Positions 37,838 to 47,614 of a DNA stretch of 57,168 nt are shown here, piece after piece. The position numbers and the translations under genes are program-made. Under the pieces are notes generated by a model. It ran no database searches. It was given only the letters and a program-made list of their open reading frames with translations, and was not told the origin of the DNA. The stretch lies in IMG/VR virus record IMGVR_UViG_3300021976_000017, positions 1 to 57,168 of that record; one strand, written 5' to 3'. How positions within the stretch are numbered: the stretch's first letter is position 1; every line of letters begins with the position of its first letter. Origin of the DNA: a virus.

Positions 37838-38512
37838 TCAGATGCCGAGCTTCGCCTCGATCGCGGTCAGGCGGTTAGCGAACGAGTCCATGTTGTTGGG
37901 GTGCGTCTCGTTGCCCTTCGGATCCTTTTTCCCGTGCATCAGCACCACGATGTCGTCGTGCAGCGGGTCGGTGTGCGCCTTGATGACCGCGTCGAGATCA
38001 GTCTTGGTTGCCATGTCGAACCAGTCCTTCGTTGGTGTCGGAGCGATTGCCAGACCCCACGCTGCGCGTGAGTCCAGCGCTGGAACCCAACCGGATGGGC
38101 TGGGGTTACGGCCGTTGACCTGGGTCACACTGATGTGCAGGTGTCCGTAGTCGCCCGGGTCGTTGTGCGTGCCGGTGCCGAACCAGGTGGTGATCACGCC
38201 GTCTTTATGGACGTAGCCGTAAGGCCAGACCCGTGAGTCGTGGGCGGCGTATTTGGCTTGGATGAAGTTGAACAGGGCCTGCTGGATCGCCTGCGGCCCG
38301 CCGATGTCGATGGCGCGGACGTAGCGCTTCCCGTTGTGGGTGATGAACGGGTTGTGGTCCGAGCCGTACCCCTCGGTCTGGTGGCTGGAGTCGCCGATCT
38401 CGCCGAGGTTGACTGCATCCGGGTACTTCTGGGCGATCTCCGAACACAGCACCTGCAGGCACGGCGCGAGGATGATGCCGTTCCCGAAGTCGGTCGTGAA
38501 GGTATAGGTCAT
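37838..38512 (-). CDS. endolysin, M15-like peptidase, 224 aa
   Basis: Catalytic domain at 1-140: SSHQTEGYGSDHNPF, then RYVRAIDIGGP, then GDYGHLHISV supply the His/Asp/His zinc set of D-Ala-D-Ala carboxypeptidase-type enzymes. The C-terminal 60 residues (TKTDLDAVIKAHTDPL) form a helical region that may bind the wall. No signal peptide, so export needs a holin. Start MTYTFTTDFGNG at 38512. Confidence 0.82.
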   Translation of the reverse strand: MTYTFTTDFGNGIILAPCLQVLCSEIAQKYPDAVNLGEIGDSSHQTEGYGSDHNPFITHNGKRYVRAIDIGGPQAIQQALFNFIQAKYAAHDSRVWPYGYVHKDGVITTWFGTGTHNDPGDYGHLHISVTQVNGRNPSPSGWVPALDSRAAWGLAIAPTPTKDWFDMATKTDLDAVIKAHTDPLHDDIVVLMHGKKDPKGNETHPNNMDSFANRLTAIEAKLGI

Positions 38513-38540
38513 GCGAGTTTCCCCTTGCGTAGGAGGGAGA

Positions 38541-39182
38541 TCAGCCGCCCACGACCGCGAATGACGCGTTCGAGATGCCAGGGCCGAAGGTGGCGTTGTT
38601 CGCGGTGCTGCTGGACACGCCGACTTGCAGGTTCCATGCGCCGCTCGCGCCTGGGATCCACGGGTAGCGGAAACCCGTGTCGACCGCGGCGGCGCCGGTG
38701 GAGCCGGTGATCGGCTGCTGCGCCTGAACAACGACGGGTGAGCCGATGACGACCGTGCCTTGCAGGGCGTGCACCCTGACGATCGTGGCCGTCGCACCGG
38801 CCGCTGAATACCGGCCGAACACCTCGATCCAATACTTCCGCCCGGCCGTCACCGTGACGGCCACGGCCAGCGAAGGATGCAGCACTTCGGTGACGCCCGA
38901 GGATGACGCCGTCGTCGCTGAGGTCACCGCAGCGAGGTCACCGCCGGGCAGCGGCTCCCAGTTGACGCCGGTGTAGAACTCCATCCGCTTGGTGTCCTGC
39001 TGGTAGGACTGCATGCCGCCGACCGGCGAGGGGATCGCGGTGGTGCGCGCGGCCGAGGTGGCGAACACCATGACCAGCTGCTTCTCCAACGCCTGCGCCA
39101 GGGTCTGCACATGCAGCGGCACGTTCGTGACGTCGGACAACTGCATGATCGGCAGACCCTGGACGGGTGTAGTGGTAGGCAT
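38541..39182 (-). CDS. minor tail protein, 213 aa
   Basis: N-terminal segment of tail assembly type (MPTTTPVQGLPIMQLSDVTN, then a helix, then RMEFYTGVNWEPL, often seen in fibre-base proteins), followed by a beta-sandwich domain (AGRKYWIEVFGRYSAAGATA) that could be carbohydrate binding. Located between baseplate-type genes and the endolysin. Confidence 0.7.
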   Translation of the reverse strand: MPTTTPVQGLPIMQLSDVTNVPLHVQTLAQALEKQLVMVFATSAARTTAIPSPVGGMQSYQQDTKRMEFYTGVNWEPLPGGDLAAVTSATTASSSGVTEVLHPSLAVAVTVTAGRKYWIEVFGRYSAAGATATIVRVHALQGTVVIGSPVVVQAQQPITGSTGAAAVDTGFRYPWIPGASGAWNLQVGVSSSTANNATFGPGISNASFAVVGG

Positions 39183-39189
39183 AGCGCTC

Positions 39190-39423
39190 CTAGCCGATCT
39201 TGAAGGCGACGAACATGCGGCGGGAATCGGCCAGCACAAGCACCACGTCATTGACCGCGAGAGTCAGGGCGGCGCTGTAGTTGACGGTGAGCGTCGAGCC
39301 GTCGCCGAGGTTGATGCCGACCAAGTGAGAGGCCGGGGCGACCGAGACGGTCGCAGTGAGCATCCGCAGTCCCGCCCCGGCCGCTCGAGCGGCGACCTGA
39401 GCGATGGCTTCAGTGCGTTTCAC
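39190..39423 (-). CDS. small tail-associated protein, 77 aa
   Basis: GTG start at 39423 in a GTGA overlap. Beta-rich: [19 protein letters not shown] then [14 protein letters not shown]; this looks like a small OB-type module as found in baseplate proteins. Structural role inferred. Confidence 0.6.
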   Translation of the reverse strand: MKRTEAIAQVAARAAGAGLRMLTATVSVAPASHLVGINLGDGSTLTVNYSAALTLAVNDVVLVLADSRRMFVAFKIG

Positions 39424-39773
39424 GTGCCGGCCGTGTCGTCGAGCTGGTTGAGCAGCAGCCGGATCAGTGCGCTGCATTCGCGGGTGAGCAGTGCGACCTG
39501 CGGGATAGCCTGGGCGGCCGTCACGGGTGTTGGGAGCGCCAGATAGGTGGCGTTAGCGGCGAGCGCGATCTGGGCTCGCTGGCGCAGCGTGACGCCGTTC
39601 GCGGTGACAATCTGGGCGGCCGGCTGGCCGAGGATCATGGTGGCTTCAGTGGGTCGCAGTTCGCGCTGCTCGACGACCGCGCCGTACAGGTCGTGCCGCT
39701 CGTAGGTTGCGGCGTCGGTGTCGAAGATTTCGCGGACCGTGCCTCCGTCGTCGAAGAACGTCTGGTAGATCAC
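39420..39773 (-). CDS. minor tail protein, 117 aa
   Basis: Begins [20 protein letters not shown]. Helical C-terminal half with [21 protein letters not shown] overlaps with the tail protein gene upstream and with the small gene downstream. Unknown role, but within the tail tip cluster. Confidence 0.65.
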   Translation of the reverse strand: MIYQTFFDDGGTVREIFDTDAATYERHDLYGAVVEQRELRPTEATMILGQPAAQIVTANGVTLRQRAQIALAANATYLALPTPVTAAQAIPQVALLTRECSALIRLLLNQLDDTAGT

Positions 39774-40867
39774 TGGTTCGCCTCGTCCGGCTTGTTGGAG
39801 CGCGTGGTGCCGCTCATTGCCCCGTTCGCCAGGCTCAGGCTCAAGGTCTGGATCATGTGCAGTTCGACCTGCCCGGTGGGGTAGACGATCTGGATCACGT
39901 CACCGCCGTCGAGTGCAGGGTTGGGCACCGCGGCGAAGTTGACGGAGAACGCTGAGCCGACCGAGCGCGCGAGCACACCGTTGGCGGCAGTGGTGGCCTG
40001 GGCGGTATTGGTGATCAGGGCCGAGGTGTAGAAGCGGGGAACCTGCCCGAAGTTACCCAGCCAGTTGGTCGCCGAGTTGGGATCGAAGTCATAGGCGATG
40101 GCTTGGACTGGCGGGGTGCCATCGATCGGGTCCGAAGTGGCAACCACGGCGTTGTAGACGTTCTGACGATTCAACGTGCGCTGAGCCGAGACCATGACGC
40201 CCGCGGCACCCGCGTCGATCGTCCAGACCGGGCTGAGGGCGAGGGTGGGCACCGGGCGGATGAAGCAGGTGCCGCCCGGATCGAAGATCACCTCGGCGCC
40301 GATCGAGGTGGCCATGTCGCTGATGGCGCCCCAGCGGTCCTGCGTCCAGGACATGAGCGTGGCCAGGGTAGTGGCGGTGGTCTGGTTGGTGACCACCTGG
40401 CCCGGCAGTGCACCCACGATCAGGCGAGTGATCTCGGCAACGATGGTGTGGTTGGTGATCGACTGGAACGGGGCCAGGAACTGAGCCTCTTGGAGCTTCT
40501 TGACCCGGTCGGAGCACTGCAGCGTGATCAGCGACGAACCGGTGGACGGGCCGGCTTCGTCGATGCGTAGCCGCCCGACCGGGACCAGTTCCTGGCTGCG
40601 GTCTGGGTACTGCACGCCGAGGCTGAGCTGAATCTCGTTCCCGTACGGCGCGAGAGGATCGGTCGCGGCCCACGGCACCAGCGCTGAGCTGGCGATCGAG
40701 ACGGTGGCCGTGCGCCGGACCGGTGAGCCAGCGTCCACATTCAGGGTGCCGTCGCTGACCGGCAGGCCGGCCGCGAGCAGCATGGCGCCGCTGTACAGGT
40801 CGGCCTTCACGACCGGTGTGTGGGACTGGCGCAGCGCCTGCAGGAACGCGCCGCTGACCGCCTGCAC
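39770..40867 (-). CDS. tail tip/baseplate protein, DUF5047-like, 365 aa
   Basis: N-terminal [20 protein letters not shown], central [20 protein letters not shown], and [20 protein letters not shown] fit the DUF5047/tail-hub-like proteins of actinophages. GTG start directly abuts the upstream stop. Follows the distal tail protein, the usual order of siphophage tail tips. Confidence 0.78.
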   Translation of the reverse strand: MQAVSGAFLQALRQSHTPVVKADLYSGAMLLAAGLPVSDGTLNVDAGSPVRRTATVSIASSALVPWAATDPLAPYGNEIQLSLGVQYPDRSQELVPVGRLRIDEAGPSTGSSLITLQCSDRVKKLQEAQFLAPFQSITNHTIVAEITRLIVGALPGQVVTNQTTATTLATLMSWTQDRWGAISDMATSIGAEVIFDPGGTCFIRPVPTLALSPVWTIDAGAAGVMVSAQRTLNRQNVYNAVVATSDPIDGTPPVQAIAYDFDPNSATNWLGNFGQVPRFYTSALITNTAQATTAANGVLARSVGSAFSVNFAAVPNPALDGGDVIQIVYPTGQVELHMIQTLSLSLANGAMSGTTRSNKPDEANQ

Positions 40868-41647
40868 TTAGGGGCTGCCCGAATTGACGACGAGGTCGGA
40901 GTAGACGTGCCCCGAGGCGGCGAGCGTGCCGTAGTTCGCCCACGAAGCCAGCAGCACTGCGTAGGTGTTGTTCGAACCGCCCGAGGCCGCACCAGCCGGC
41001 GGGTCGACCTGATCGAACGGCAGGCTGTAATCCCGGTAGCCGTCGTTCATGTCCGGGCTCGGCTCGACCCCCACGTCGCCGATCGACATGTAGAGGTTGC
41101 CGAGGTTGCTGACCTTCGGCGCCTGCAGCAGCAGCGGCGCCCCGTCGGCGAGCATCAGCAGCAGCGTGCCCTCGACGGTGGTGTCGGGCACCATCACGGT
41201 CAGCGTCCCAGCCAGGCCAGCGCGGGCCATCGACAGCACCACCGGGCGGGACCGGCCCACCACGGTGAGGACTTCCCGCCGCGCTGCTCGCACCTGCTGC
41301 TCGATCCCGGGGGCCGCCCCGGGGATCTTCATGTTCAGCGCCGGCTTACCCGGATGCTTCAGCCACAGCAGCCCATACGGGGTGTCGGTCACCGCGGCGG
41401 ACGCGGTCAGCGTGGCGCCCGTGTTGGACACGGCGGTGTAGCTGGCGGTGACCCCGACCGGTGCCTCGTAGTCGAAGTCCGTCCACGCCGCCGCCACTAG
41501 CGTGGCCGGGTTGCCTGAGCGGACCGGGTTGATCGACCCGTCCGGATCGGTGCGCGTGACGGTCGCCGAGGTCATGCCGGTCCAGTTCAGCGACAGTTGG
41601 ACGCGGCCGTTGACCGGGTCGTTGGCGGCGGTGAAGGTGGCGACCAT
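40868..41647 (-). CDS. distal tail protein, 259 aa
   Basis: Position immediately after the tape measure marks the distal tail protein. Fibronectin-like beta domain at the N-terminus (ATFTAANDPVNGRVQLSLNW) and a second beta domain (PGIEQQVRAARREVLTVVGR; GTLTVMVPDTTVEGTLLLML). Start codon abuts the tape measure stop. Confidence 0.75.
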   Translation of the reverse strand: MVATFTAANDPVNGRVQLSLNWTGMTSATVTRTDPDGSINPVRSGNPATLVAAAWTDFDYEAPVGVTASYTAVSNTGATLTASAAVTDTPYGLLWLKHPGKPALNMKIPGAAPGIEQQVRAARREVLTVVGRSRPVVLSMARAGLAGTLTVMVPDTTVEGTLLLMLADGAPLLLQAPKVSNLGNLYMSIGDVGVEPSPDMNDGYRDYSLPFDQVDPPAGAASGGSNNTYAVLLASWANYGTLAASGHVYSDLVVNSGSP

Positions 41648-44600
41648 TTACGGGACCCGCCCGGCGAGCAGCGAGCGGGTCTCGGCCTGGCTGTGGTGTT
41701 CGATCCGAACATCGGCGCGGTGGTCGATCACGTCACCGTCGAGCATCGCCGTCACATACACGACGGGCACCTGGCCGCTGGCCCCGATGCTGGGCACCGA
41801 GGCGCGGGGAAGCGACGCCGCGGCGAGCGAGGTGGCGGCACGCCGGACTGTCGGCTCATGCGACGCGATCCCGTTCGCCAAGCCGAGCCCGAAATAGGCG
41901 CCTAGGTCGTGCCCGACCTGCGACGGCGAATGGATCTTCAGCGACTTCTTGATCTGGTTGACCATCACGTCGGCCAGTCGCTTCATCTGAGCGTCGAGCG
42001 ATTTCTCCTGCGACTTCAAACCCGCGACGAGGCCCTTCGCGGCGTTCACCCCAGCCCCGTACAGCGAGTTAGCGGTCGCCTTACCGGCCGAGGTGCCCGC
42101 CGCGCCGAGCTGGCTGTACAGGGTGTCGAACTGACGGATCTGCGCTGCGGACGCACCGGCCAGCGCGGACAGGTTCGTCCCCGCCTGGTCCGGGCCGGCC
42201 TCGGCGAGCTGCTGCAGCACCGTCTTGGACAGGCCCTTCTTGCCGAGCGCCTTCAGGTTGGAGCTGAACTTCGCTGACTGGTCGACCCGGAACTTCAACG
42301 ACGCCAGGATCGAGTCGGGACTGGACGCACCACCGGATTGCTGCCCGGCGGTCGTGATGTCGAAACTGCCCAGCACCGCGGAGCGGACCGTGCGGATCTC
42401 GTCGTTGTACTGCCCCTGCACCGCCGCCAACTTGCTGTTGGCCGCCTTCAGCTTGTTCGCGACGACAGCGCGCCGCGCCGACTCCGACACCAGTTGGCTG
42501 TTCTCCCGGGCGATCGTGTTGACCAGGCTGGCGGAGCCGGCGCCCTTCAACGTCGCGGTCCGCACGTCGGCGAGCAGCGTCCGCGTCGCCGCCGCGAGTG
42601 AGCTCGTGGATCCGGTGATGGCCTGGATCAGCCGAGCGAAATCCGTGTTGTCGATCTTGAAGCGGATGTTCGCGCGCTGCGCGGCGAGCGACTTCTGCTG
42701 CGCCGCGGTCGTACCCGACGCGAACCCCGGAATGGACTGCCCCGTCGGACCGCCGGGCAGCATCTTCCGCGCGTCGCGGTTGGAGTAGATGTCGAGTTTC
42801 GCGCCGACCTTGTGCGCGAGTTCCCACGTGTTCGGGTTGCCCTCACCGAGGGTGAACCAGCCCTCCGGCGCGTGCCCGCCCGCAGCACCGCCGGGGATAC
42901 GTGAGTCGCGGCCCTGCGCGCGTGCGGTCGGCAGGATCACGTTCTTCACGTAGGTGGTGATGTCGATCGTGTGGTCCTTGAGCGCGGCCAGGTTCTCCTG
43001 GATCTTCGTGATCTGCGTCGACGCGGAGTCCTTGACCGAGATCGTCGGGTGCACCTTCGTGCCCGCGATCGCCAGCATGATCCCCCGGATCGACTGCAAG
43101 ACGCTCAGGACCGGGTTGGCGCCTTCCTGCTCGATCTTCGTTTTCACGTCCGCCGGGACTCCGAGGTATTCCTTGGCGAGGTTGTGCGCGGCGGTCTTGT
43201 TAAGCCCGAGCTTCGTCAGCTGATCCTCGAGCTGCGGCCCGGTGCGGGACACGTATTGGTTGTAGGCGTCGGCGCCGGCGACGACACCGCCCTTGGTGGC
43301 GACCTCATGCTGGAACGTGGCTTGCGCGGCGGCGATCTGCGCGTCCTGAATCGACTGCAGACCGTGGATCAGCGGCGCGGCGGCAGCGTTATTGTAGTTG
43401 ATCACACCGGTCTTCAGGTTCACGATCGAAGCCAGATAGGCCTTCGTCGATTCGCCGTTCTTCCCCACAGCAGCCGCAGCGGACTTGATGTCCTCGCCGA
43501 ACGTCTTCTGCGCGACCGCCGCCTGGTTCAACGTGCCGGCGTAGCCGAGGGCATCCCCGGAGGCTTGCCGCAGGGTGGCGCCGATCAGCGCGGCCCGGTC
43601 CGCGCTGGAGCCCGCGGACTGGGCGAACTGCTGCTCAGTGGCCAGGAACGCCGTCCCGCCCGCGTCAGCGTTGTTGTACGCCTTTGCGACGAGATCCACA
43701 GCGTTGGCGTAACCCAGAGCTGACCCGACGCCGTTGCCCTTCAGTTCGTCCTGGGTGATGCCGAGCGCCGTCGCGTACTGCTGCACCTGCGCAGTGGTGA
43801 TCCCGAACGTCTTCGCCAACTGCGCCTGCGTGCCCTGCAGTTGGTAGTTCTGCGCGATCTCGACCTTCTGCCGATCAGCCTTCAGCTGATCAGCGTCGGT
43901 CTGCTTCTTCCGGGCGTCCTGCGCGGCCTGCAACGACGTGACCGTCAGCCCGAGCGAGTCCGCCTGCTTCGCGAGCAGCGGGTTCTGCTGCGCGAGAGCC
44001 TTGTTGTTCGCGGTCGTCGCGTCCGTGTAGTCCTTCTGCTGCTTCTGCGCCGCGAGGAACGCCTGCCGCTGCTCATACAGCACCGTGGTTTGTGTCTGCC
44101 CGACCGCGCCGCCCTTAGCCAACGCGACAGTCAGCTCCGAGTAGGCCTTCCCGCCGTGCTCGACCGCGTTCACCCACAGGTCGGTGGAGATCCCCAACTT
44201 CTGCAGGGTGGACAGCGACGCCGAGCTGGTCGCCTGCTGCAGCACCGCGTCCGTGGTTGCGGCTGTGACCGCCCCGTGGGTGTCCTGCAGCGTCTTCAGG
44301 TAGGCCTGGGTGGCTTGGTTCACGTACTGCTGCTTCGCGGCGTTGTCGGCCATGATCTGCGTCAGCCCGAACATCGCACCGGTGAAGATGACCGCCGCGC
44401 CGCCGGCAAGCCCGAGCCCGGCGGCGAGACCGGTCCCACCGGCGCCGAGGCCCTTCGCGGTCGTGGACACCGCCGCTAGGTTCTTCGCCACCGAGGACAG
44501 CACCGACAGGCCGGTCGACGCGATCCGCAGCGAGATGAACGCGGTCGCGAGAGCCGTGATCACCCCCGGCGGGAGGGCGTTGATCACGTCGGCGAACGTC

Positions 44601-45814
44601 TTCAGCACCGTTAGCGACACCCCGCCGAGCGGCCCGACAGACGCAGCGATGTGGGCGATGGCTGACCCGACAGAGTCGAGGGTCGCGATCGCCTCGGGGA
44701 GGTTCTGCTGCACGAACGCCTGGAACTTCCCGAGCCCGCCGCCGTTCGCGTACCGGTCGAACGACGCCGCCCCATGATCGGCGAGGACCGCGAGTTGCGA
44801 GAACAGCGGGTTCAGCGCGTGGAACCCGCCGATCAACCCACCGAGCACATGCCCGCCGATGTCGCCGCCGATCGCGGCGAAATCATGCACCTCGGGGTTC
44901 AGCAGCTTCAGCTGGGTCTGCGACCGGGCCACGGCGGCGTTGAACGGGCCGAGGAACCCTGACGCGGCGGACTTCTCCAGCCCGGCCAGGCTGAATTTCA
45001 ACGCTGTGATGTCGGCGGCATACTGCTGCCCCACCGGGGTGCCGGCAGCCATCTCCTTCTTGATCCCGAGGACGGCGAGGGCACCGGACGCGCCGAGCAG
45101 ACCGAACGCGCCCGCGCCAGCCAGAGCTACCGCAGTGAACGGCACCAAGGAAGGCCCGAGCGTCGACAGGGTCAGCGCGAGTAGATGCGCGTCATGCTGC
45201 TGCTTGAGGAACCCGTCCTTCGCGCCGACGTCGTCGACAGCCTTCCCGAACTCGGTGACCGCACTCCAGTCGCTTCTGCCGATGACCTTGGTGACGGGAC
45301 CCCATATGTCCGCGATCGCTGGCGCAGCCTTATGCGCGTCGGCCTCCAGAAGGCCGAGCTCGGCGCGCAACTTCACCAGTTGGGCCTGCGCCGCATCGGC
45401 ATTGATACGCAGCCGCACATCAGGTGACTCGCGGGAAATCGCTTCTAGCTTCGCCTGGAAGCCCTTCAACGTCGCCAGAGCAGCCGTGTCGGACAGGTTG
45501 AGCAGAACCCTCTTATCGGTCAACCGAGCCAGGTTCGCCCGAAGCTGCGCTAGTTGGCGTTGCGCTGGAGTCGAGTCGGCATCGATCGTCGCCTTCGGGA
45601 GGGCTTTAAGTGCCGCCTCCATACGGGACCGCAGCCGCCTCGAAAACTCGTCGCCGGCGTTGTCTCCCTGCCGGCCGAGACCGGCCGAAACCTGCCGGCC
45701 AACCTGATCCCCAGCCTGCCGGCCCTCAGCCTGGGTCTGCGCCTTGAACTTCGTCCAGAACGCACGCGCGTCCGGAACGACATCGACGGAGACAGAGCCG
45801 ATTGACGCGGTCAT
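41648..45814 (-). CDS. tape measure protein, 1388 aa
   Basis: Largest gene of the window. N-terminal part (MTASIGSVSVDVVPDARAFW) as in siphophage tape measures, a long helical body with Ala/Gln-rich coiled coils, hydrophobic segments (about 230-260 and 470-510, GAGAFGLLGASGALAVLGIK type), and a C-terminal part ending in a conserved-looking tail. Its length sets tail length, about 200 nm at 1.5 angstrom per residue. Start at 45814 (ATGA overlap with the GT chaperone) has SD AAGGGG. Confidence 0.93.
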   Translation of the reverse strand: MTASIGSVSVDVVPDARAFWTKFKAQTQAEGRQAGDQVGRQVSAGLGRQGDNAGDEFSRRLRSRMEAALKALPKATIDADSTPAQRQLAQLRANLARLTDKRVLLNLSDTAALATLKGFQAKLEAISRESPDVRLRINADAAQAQLVKLRAELGLLEADAHKAAPAIADIWGPVTKVIGRSDWSAVTEFGKAVDDVGAKDGFLKQQHDAHLLALTLSTLGPSLVPFTAVALAGAGAFGLLGASGALAVLGIKKEMAAGTPVGQQYAADITALKFSLAGLEKSAASGFLGPFNAAVARSQTQLKLLNPEVHDFAAIGGDIGGHVLGGLIGGFHALNPLFSQLAVLADHGAASFDRYANGGGLGKFQAFVQQNLPEAIATLDSVGSAIAHIAASVGPLGGVSLTVLKTFADVINALPPGVITALATAFISLRIASTGLSVLSSVAKNLAAVSTTAKGLGAGGTGLAAGLGLAGGAAVIFTGAMFGLTQIMADNAAKQQYVNQATQAYLKTLQDTHGAVTAATTDAVLQQATSSASLSTLQKLGISTDLWVNAVEHGGKAYSELTVALAKGGAVGQTQTTVLYEQRQAFLAAQKQQKDYTDATTANNKALAQQNPLLAKQADSLGLTVTSLQAAQDARKKQTDADQLKADRQKVEIAQNYQLQGTQAQLAKTFGITTAQVQQYATALGITQDELKGNGVGSALGYANAVDLVAKAYNNADAGGTAFLATEQQFAQSAGSSADRAALIGATLRQASGDALGYAGTLNQAAVAQKTFGEDIKSAAAAVGKNGESTKAYLASIVNLKTGVINYNNAAAAPLIHGLQSIQDAQIAAAQATFQHEVATKGGVVAGADAYNQYVSRTGPQLEDQLTKLGLNKTAAHNLAKEYLGVPADVKTKIEQEGANPVLSVLQSIRGIMLAIAGTKVHPTISVKDSASTQITKIQENLAALKDHTIDITTYVKNVILPTARAQGRDSRIPGGAAGGHAPEGWFTLGEGNPNTWELAHKVGAKLDIYSNRDARKMLPGGPTGQSIPGFASGTTAAQQKSLAAQRANIRFKIDNTDFARLIQAITGSTSSLAAATRTLLADVRTATLKGAGSASLVNTIARENSQLVSESARRAVVANKLKAANSKLAAVQGQYNDEIRTVRSAVLGSFDITTAGQQSGGASSPDSILASLKFRVDQSAKFSSNLKALGKKGLSKTVLQQLAEAGPDQAGTNLSALAGASAAQIRQFDTLYSQLGAAGTSAGKATANSLYGAGVNAAKGLVAGLKSQEKSLDAQMKRLADVMVNQIKKSLKIHSPSQVGHDLGAYFGLGLANGIASHEPTVRRAATSLAAASLPRASVPSIGASGQVPVVYVTAMLDGDVIDHRADVRIEHHSQAETRSLLAGRVP

Positions 45815-46520
45815 CGGTCCCCTTCCGTCGTGGTCTTCCACTTCTCGGCGAGCCTCGCGAGACGCTGATCGTGTTTGCGTGTTTCGCCGGGGCGTGGGAG
45901 TGGTTTCGGTTTCGGTGCTCGGGCGTTGCCGCCGCGCTGCCAGTTCGCGGCCTGCAAGACGTCGACGATCAACGCCAGTAGGTGTTCCTGGTCGCCCCAC
46001 GCGGACGCGTCCGGATCGGGGTCAAGCGCCCGCATCAGCGCTGAGCCCGGGGGGAGGTGGCGGAGGATCACGTCCAGGCGCCGCCACGACAACTCGCCCC
46101 GCCACACATCCAGCAGGTCAACCGGCGACGGAAGGGTCAGCAGGTCGTACTCGATTTCCTCGTGGTACTCACGTACGAGTGCCGCGAGGGTCAGGAGTTT
46201 CCCGAGCCCCGGGCGGCGGCGTAGGCGTCCATGAACTCGGTGATGACTTTCTCGCCGTTCTCCATCGCGTGCCGCGCTAGCAGCATCTGGTACTGCGCGG
46301 GGCCGAGCAGCGACGCGACGATGTCGGTGTCGCCGCCGCGCTGCATCGCGTTGCGGAATATCAACGTCTGCGTCGCGTCCGGGCCGATCTCGTAGTCGAA
46401 CCCGCCGTAAGGGACGGTGAAACCACCCTTGTCCTCGGTGGCTTCAGCGACCGCGGCATCAGTCGGGGTCTTCGGGGGCGTCGTCTTCCGGGGCGTGGCC
46501 TTACGGGGCTGTGCAGGCAT
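45811..46520 (-). CDS. tail assembly chaperone GT, made by -1 frameshift, about 236 aa
   Basis: Extended form of the chaperone. Ribosomes slip -1 at 46197-46203 and continue as LLTLAALVREYHEEIEYDLL and then DVWRGELSWRRLDV to 45811. The T part contains DPDPDASAWGDQEHLLALIV, typical of tail chaperone T domains. There is no SD for separate expression of T, which supports a frameshifted product. GT proteins load the tape measure and recruit the tail tube protein. Confidence 0.88.
46191..46520 (-). CDS. tail assembly chaperone G, 109 aa
   Basis: Short form: basic Lys/Thr/Pro-rich start (residues 1-30), then GGFTVPYGGFDYEIGPDATQ and a helical end (YQMLLARHAMENGEKV). Position between major tail protein and tape measure identifies it as the tail chaperone. 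Confidence 0.88.
   Translation of the reverse strand: MPAQPRKATPRKTTPPKTPTDAAVAEATEDKGGFTVPYGGFDYEIGPDATQTLIFRNAMQRGGDTDIVASLLGPAQYQMLLARHAMENGEKVITEFMDAYAAARGSGNS
46197..46203 (-). promoter_or_regulatory. -1 programmed frameshift slippery site GGGAAAC
   Basis: On the minus strand the heptamer GGGAAAC is read in zero frame as G-GGA-AAC, the canonical X-XXY-YYZ arrangement, two codons before the G stop codon (TCC TGA follows). The -1 frame is open from here to 45811. Confidence 0.92.
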
Positions 46521-46612
46521 GCGTGGAGTGCCTCTCTACGGGGTGGGTGCGTGGATTCAGGGAGTTGGAGCGGCGGGGCAGGCTCCACGCGCCCACCCCG
46601 CCGCCGTCGTAG

Positions 46613-47500
46613 TTAGACGAACAGGCCAGAGCCGCGGGCCGGGTCGTCGTTCAGGTTGTAGAAGGCGTTCCCCAACGCATCCGGGTACGGAGTGCAGGTG
46701 AACTCGAACCCGGTGATGTCCGTACCGGCGAGGGTCACGTCGCCGGTCTGCACGGCTTCCGCGTTCGGCAGCAGGATCCGCTCGTGCACGGGCAGGTCGA
46801 CCGCGTCGATGACGAACTGCCGCAGATTCCGGCCCACGAACGGCGGGACGGCCAGGGTGTTGGTGCCGTTCACGCCGGGGGTGCCCGTCGCGACCGACGC
46901 GGCCGGTGTGGTGCCGCCGGTGAACGCCGTCGTGACCGTCATCTGCCCGATGTTCCCCAGCGACACCGGGAAGGTGCAGACGTAGGAGCTGCCCGCCGTG
47001 CCCGTCACGGTCACGGTGCCGCCGACGAGCGTGGTGAGCGCGGCCGCCACCGCCGCCGTGGTCGGCAACGACGCGCCAGCAGTGAGCGCAGGCGTCGACC
47101 CGAACCCCGGCACGCTCAGGGTGAACGTGCCACCCGTCGGCGAGCCGGTGATCGTGACCGTCTGCACCTCCGCCGTCCCACCGATCGTGACCGGGGTGGA
47201 CGTCGGGAACCGGAGCCCCTGCACCACGGCGTTGTTCTCGATCGCGATGAACTTGAACGGGTGCTCCCACTGCGAGCGCAGCGTCCGGACGACGCCGCCG
47301 CCCTGCCACGCGTACTTCTTCGTCTCGTTGTAGGACTGGGTTTCCGTCATGCCCGTCTCGTCGATGAACCCGACGTCATAGAACCCCGCGGCGACCGCCT
47401 GCGGGTACGGCAGCGTCGGCGGCGCCACCCCCAACGCTGCGGTGTAGATGCGCTGCAGGATGTCTCCGTAGGCGCGGATGTTGTTGGTGTTGATTGCCAT
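46613..47500 (-). CDS. major tail tube protein, 295 aa
   Basis: N-terminal MAINTNNIRAYGDILQRIY, TGMTETQSYNETKKYAWQGG and RTLRSQWEHPFKFIAIENN are typical of siphophage tube proteins. An inserted domain at about 110-210 (AEVQTVTITGSPTGGTFTLS; ALTTLVGGTVTVTGTAGSSY; GNIGQMTVTTAFTGG) resembles the insert in the decoration protein. C-terminal FEFTCTPYPDALGNAFYNLN. High expression expected. Confidence 0.88.
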   Translation of the reverse strand: MAINTNNIRAYGDILQRIYTAALGVAPPTLPYPQAVAAGFYDVGFIDETGMTETQSYNETKKYAWQGGGVVRTLRSQWEHPFKFIAIENNAVVQGLRFPTSTPVTIGGTAEVQTVTITGSPTGGTFTLSVPGFGSTPALTAGASLPTTAAVAAALTTLVGGTVTVTGTAGSSYVCTFPVSLGNIGQMTVTTAFTGGTTPAASVATGTPGVNGTNTLAVPPFVGRNLRQFVIDAVDLPVHERILLPNAEAVQTGDVTLAGTDITGFEFTCTPYPDALGNAFYNLNDDPARGSGLFV

Positions 47501-47614
47501 CGTCGTTGCTCCTTCACCAAAGGGCGGTGGGGTTGGGAGCCGACGGCAGCGTGGATGCCGAGGGCGTGGGTTGGAGCCCCAACCGGAGACCGGAGGAGCC
47601 GAAATGTGTTGCGG

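Noticed and set aside
45811-46107. Separate 98-aa gene downstream of the G chaperone
   Set aside because: It has no SD, its GTG is internal, and the frame is open back to a canonical slippery site, so it is the T part of GT.
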